Shown piece by piece: positions 60,136-64,000 of a stretch of 64,000 bases of DNA. The DNA lies in assembly GCF_030272615.1 (NCBI RefSeq), contig NC_081411.1:160285471-160349470 (forward strand), given 5' to 3'. Each line of letters begins with the position of its first letter. Position 1 is the first letter of the stretch. Below the pieces are notes generated by a model that saw only the letters and a program-made list of their open reading frames with translations, had not been told where the DNA came from and ran no database searches. This DNA is from Cryptomeria japonica. Lineage: Eukaryota > Streptophyta > Pinopsida > Cupressales > Cupressaceae. The position numbers were made by a program, and so were the translations under genes.

Positions 60136-60530
60136 ATTATATCGAGAGGAGGGTTGAATCAACATATCAATAATCTTTTACTTTTCAAAACTTGATTAGA
60201 TCCACTAACAATACTTCAAAAGATTAATCAACCACACATGTAAGATCTAGCAAGTAAGAACACACAAAAAAAACATGATTTACGTGGAAACCCTTGCTGG
60301 AGAATGCCATGCAAAATATTACTTATGTATTGAAAACTTCTTACTAATTTTGTAGGCATCAATCCATAGGAGACACCAATCCCCTCTAGATGATTTTATA
60401 GGCACCAAACATTGGAGACACCAATCCCCACAACTAAGCACCAACTCAGTTAGAGACACCAATCTTCTTTAATGAGAGGCACCAACCTTTGGAGACAAGA
60501 ATCCGATCTTCTTAAGTCTGCTACAATTTT
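60136..60530 (-). repeat. LTR-like fragment
   Basis: CGAGAGGAGGGTTGAATCAA (60140) followed by TTTACGTGGAAACCC (60280) repeats the arrangement of the LTRs at 1236 and 58420. After it, GGAGACACCAATC-type phrases occur four times (60370-60490). The edges are not clear. Confidence 0.45.
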
Positions 60531-62392
60531 GCCTTAGATGGTTGCTCTAAATATCTTTATGATCATCATTAACTCTTTCCTCAAATCTATTCTTATCTTT
60601 CACATAAGTCTACTCCAAATTAGATTAATGATTCTACAACAAATATGCTCAAGAGCTTGAAATAACTTTTCTTTGAAATCTACTCTTAACCTTTGATACT
60701 TTGTGTTTACAAGGTCTGCACAACTTTTCTCACCAAGTTAGAGATGGTTTGATTTCTACTCATAAATCTACTCTCAAATATGTTTGGATCTTCTCTTCAA
60801 AAATGGAAAGATATATAATGAAATTCTTACTTACTAATCCTCAAACTATCCTTCATTTATACCTTAAGTCAGTCCTCCCTAGGAAGCCCAAAATAAACCA
60901 TTTTATTTATTTTAAATTCCTTGAATGGGGTGACCAAGGAAGTGAAGTCAACTCCATGCAAAATTTTATTGTATTTCCTTGCTAGCTCAACATATTTTTC
61001 AAAAGATAAATCCACCTTGAAATCTTTAGATTGTTTTTGGTATCCATCCAATAATGTAGACAATTATTCTTCAAATGATTCTCTATATTTATGTTGCTCT
61101 TTTGTATTCACATAATCTCCTCTTGGATAAGATATATGTCTTCTTCCTCTTTTTGAGACATTTTAGCTAGAACTAAATTTTGCATTCTATCTTGCAATCT
61201 TTGAAGGCTCTTCTATAAATCATCATTATTCTTTCATAATTCTATCATATATTTCCAAAACGCTTCTATGATTAAACCTTAACTTCCCTTAAAAGTTGGA
61301 AAGATAATAATTTTGATACTACTATAATATCTCCAAACAAAATATTCTACAAACTTATTCAACACACAAAAATACATAACAAATTTGAAAAAAATCAAAT
61401 AGAAAATTTAGAAACTATCAAAACAAAACATCCAAAAAAATATAAATCACAAAACAATGCCAACACTAATGTGCTCTAAACCAAAAGATAAGATCCAAAA
61501 TATGCAACATGCAACAAACCCTCACATAACTTTACCCACAACTTGCAACAAACACATGCACACATGTTGAAAAACTGTAATAACCTACCTATTCTTAAGC
61601 TCCACTCCAATTTCTAAGTGAAATTGCATCAAGAGACCAATGTGGACTTTGTCTATTGCTTTCAACCTTTAATACATTTTTGTACGTAGAGGGATTTGTA
61701 TAAGCACAAATGCTCATACAAAATAATTGAGTTGTAAAATGATCCAAAAATCCCCTTAAATGCAAACACCTACATGTTTGTAATATAATGAGGCTAAGTT
61801 GGGCACCCAAATTCTAAGGCCATATTTAGGTCTAAAATAATTATTAAAGGATATTCTTAAATATTCATTCTAATCTACATGCTAAAAATTAGCCCACTCA
61901 TAGACTTGTCATAAATTCATTATAGATAGAATTGACCATTACAAGAGTATCTCACAAAATACCCCAAATATCTATGAGCATTTAGGATGCATCTTTGACT
62001 TAAAAAGCTGTTGTTGTATTACGATTTTCAATTTATTACTTAATATGGTCAAAGGTGCATTCTGGGTGTTGCATATACCTTGCCCATTGAGTCAAATAAA
62101 TTAATTTAATATTCAATTGCTCTAAAAAATATTTGATAATATAAGATTTCATCACAATCATACATTTAAATATTAAATATATTATCTTCATATTTTTTCA
62201 TCTTAACATGAGAAATATTGGAATGAGTATTTTGTCCATGGAATAAATTAATTGAAAAAGGGACACATATTTTGAAGTTAGTTGCTAGTAACACTTTATC
62301 AGTCTATAGAATACAATGCCAGGGGTTAGAGATAATAACAATTGTAATTCAATGTGGAACTGGAATTTTCCAAGGAACATCTTCATATGAAA
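60531..62392. other. No recognisable gene
   Basis: Stops in all frames; the largest open frames (about 94 codons) show no family features. Confidence 0.5.
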
Positions 62393-62742
62393 ATTTTAAA
62401 ATCCATCTGATAGTAAAACATATATTTTGTTAATGGGCCTTTGGTCTACTGGTGAAGTTGAATGGTACCAAATGAGCCCACCAGGGATCAAGTCTCCTTG
62501 AGTGCAAGGCTTTGACATCATAAGAGATGAAGAGTTGCTGCGAAAAAAAAAGAAAAAAACATATATCCTAAATGTGAAATTAATAGAACCAAATCACATT
62601 TATCCTTTTTTTCAAGAATATAAAATGTTAGCATTTTAAAGTCCATTTGATAATAAAACATATATTTTAAATGTGAAGTTAATGGGACCAAATAGCTTTT
62701 ATCCTTTTTTTAAAGAATTTTTAAGAATATAAAATGTTAGCA
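62393..62742 (+). repeat. Tandem duplication (about 110-bp unit) with a SINE in copy 1
   Basis: Copy 1 is 62393-62632 once the SINE at 62426-62555 is set aside; copy 2 is 62633-62742. Both share ATTTTAAA.TCCAT.TGATA and AAAACATATAT...AAATGTGAA.TTAAT, so copy 2 shows the site without the insert. Confidence 0.85.
62426..62555 (+). mobile_element. Short tRNA-derived SINE
   Basis: The tRNA-like head has an A-box-like TTGGTCTACTGGTGAAG near 62441 and a B-box-like GGGATCAAGTCTCC near 62483; the tail is A-rich (62543-62559). The 11-base AAAACATATAT flanks it at 62415-62425 and 62556-62566, the second copy merging with the tail. The uninterrupted paralogue lies at 62633-62742. Confidence 0.72.
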
Positions 62743-62918
62743 TACCTTTCAACTTCTCTCTTATAACAATATTTTTTAAAAAATTCAACATAAACATGAT
62801 TGGAATGAAAGGCCCCAATCTAAACCCAATCAAACACTGTAATTAAAAAACTAAAAAATTAATTGATTTTCTTGAAAATCCAATCCCACACCTTAGAGAG
62901 AGATCCAAGACCAAAATA

Positions 62919-63160
62919 AAATAAAATTATATACCCAGTTATCTTAAGATTTTATTACTATATATGCATTAAACAAAATTAAAAAAATTCTTGAGATTTT
63001 CCGTGCTAATCCCAAAGATTTCCAAAAATCAAACTCACAAAAATAAAATTATATACCCAGTTATCTTAAGATTTTATTGCTATATATGCATTAAAAAAAA
63101 TAAAATCCTGAGATTTTCCGTGCTAATCTCCAAAGATTTACAAAAATCAAACCCTTATGT
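62919..63160 (+). repeat. Tandem duplication (122-bp unit)
   Basis: Copies start at 62919 and 63041 with AAATAAAATTATATACCCAG and run to ...AAAAATCAAAC(T/C)C. They differ by small indels in A-runs. Confidence 0.92.
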
Positions 63161-63336
63161 GAGTTCCCATAAGACCCAAAAATGACTAACATTCCGTTGG
63201 TCAAATAATAAAATTCAAAGTGATACATAGTCTTTAGTCTAATCTGATAAAATCAAATACCTGTATTACTTGGGCAAGTCATGTGACTGTTGGCTAACAT
63301 TCTTAAAATAACTTTGGGCTTACAGGATTGCAATGG

Positions 63337-63441
63337 CGATATAAAATGGGATCTGAGAAGAGAAAAAACAATCATAGCTAACTTCTTACTTATTTTGGGA
63401 CTTGCAGTCATTCCCGAGGCTCAGAGATCAGCTTGACGCAG
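63337..63441 (+). promoter_or_regulatory. Possible TATA box and first exon of a gene running off the right edge
   Basis: GATATAAAAT at 63336-63345 resembles a TATA box. About 95 bases later, GACGCAG|GTATTT (near 63440) looks like an exon end with a splice donor. Downstream sequence is T-rich and less repetitive, as in a leader intron. No coding sequence is visible before the window ends. Confidence 0.3.
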
Positions 63442-64000
63442 GTATTTTTCATACAATTTTGCTTTGGATCTGTGCTATTCTTTACCGAATCCAAGCTTTT
63501 CATGGCCGTCTTATCTTAATTTAAGCTGTTCACTAAGTGATTTCAATCAATTTAATTTCTTTTTCGGGGAGTATTTGTTTATTTGTTTGAATGCTTGTAG
63601 TGTCGGTTAAAATTAAGGCCAGGTTATTTTAAAATAAAAAACTAGCCTTGGTTTTCGTTAGTTAAGGCTCGATTGCTTGTCTTATGAAAATTAAATGAAA
63701 TTATAGGATTTTTTTTGTTGGATTAGATCGGGTGGGCGTGTTGAGAATGGTGAAAACAATGGTTGCAGAGTCTGAGAGAAGGTGGGTTTTTGGTTGTTAT
63801 TGTTTTTTAAAAGTTATGGTTTTTTTCTTGTTGGATCTGATCCGTCGGGTGTTTTGGAAATGGGAAGAATATTCGTTTTAGGGTTAGAGAGACTGGGTTT
63901 TAGCGTTTTTTGGGGAAAATTATATTACCGTTTGTTGGTTTTGGGTAGATGCGTATTTTGAGAATAGTGATAAACAATGTTGAAGCTGAGGGAAAGTCGG
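63442..64000. other. Possible leader intron; no coding sequence seen
   Basis: T-rich. Two related stretches share TTGTTGGAT(T/C)..GATC.G..GGG.G (63717 and 63829), indicating a partial local duplication. Confidence 0.35.

Overview
This window is nuclear DNA of a seed plant. It has low gene density, introns full of repeats, plant LTR retrotransposons at several stages of decay, a nuclear copy of plastid atpB-atpE, and a plant-specific DUF936 gene. The repeat load, long introns and a plastid-derived atpB-atpE pair separated by a short spacer fit a large gymnosperm-type genome. This placement is inference. One intact-looking host gene is visible; almost everything else is transposable elements and their debris.

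Layout. 1-2 kb: a minus-strand Copia-type element cut by the window edge. 2.8-9.4 kb: a complete old LTR retrotransposon with a 5-bp target duplication, a Gag-like ORF with zinc knuckles, no visible polymerase, and a long decayed ORF I do not recognise. 9.4-14.6 kb: mostly unrecognised DNA with an 83-unit AT microsatellite. 14.6-19 kb: interspersed direct and inverted repeats with a plastid atpB-atpE insert. 19.7-31 kb: a decayed Helitron carrying an RPA70-like gene upstream of a Rep/helicase gene, with a full SINE between them. 31.95-32.32 kb: a 364-bp miniature LTR retrotransposon (TRIM/SMART type).

34.4-42 kb: the DUF936 gene on the plus strand. Its four coding exons rebuild to 639 codons with phases that match at every junction. 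Its introns hold tandem duplications (two of which copied a 5' splice site), a foldback element and a degenerate array of tRNA-like units. 42.8-54.3 kb: a nest. A young minus-strand Gypsy element (42930-50782, TSD GATGG, gag and protease only, primer site matching tRNA-Trp) sits in the LTR of an older rearranged Copia element whose gag is inverted relative to its pol. 54.3-64 kb: short tandem duplications, a probable solo LTR, further LTR debris, a second SINE with a paralogous empty site beside it, and a possible first exon of a gene running off the right edge.

The Helitron RPA and Rep/helicase would have worked together in rolling-circle transposition, but both are broken. The LTR elements without polymerase would have needed enzymes from relatives elsewhere. 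The most unusual items are the pol-less element with the unknown second ORF, the TRIM, the GTGCAC box repeated four times in the Gypsy element, the two splice-donor duplications in the DUF936 gene, and the general abundance of two-copy tandem duplications.
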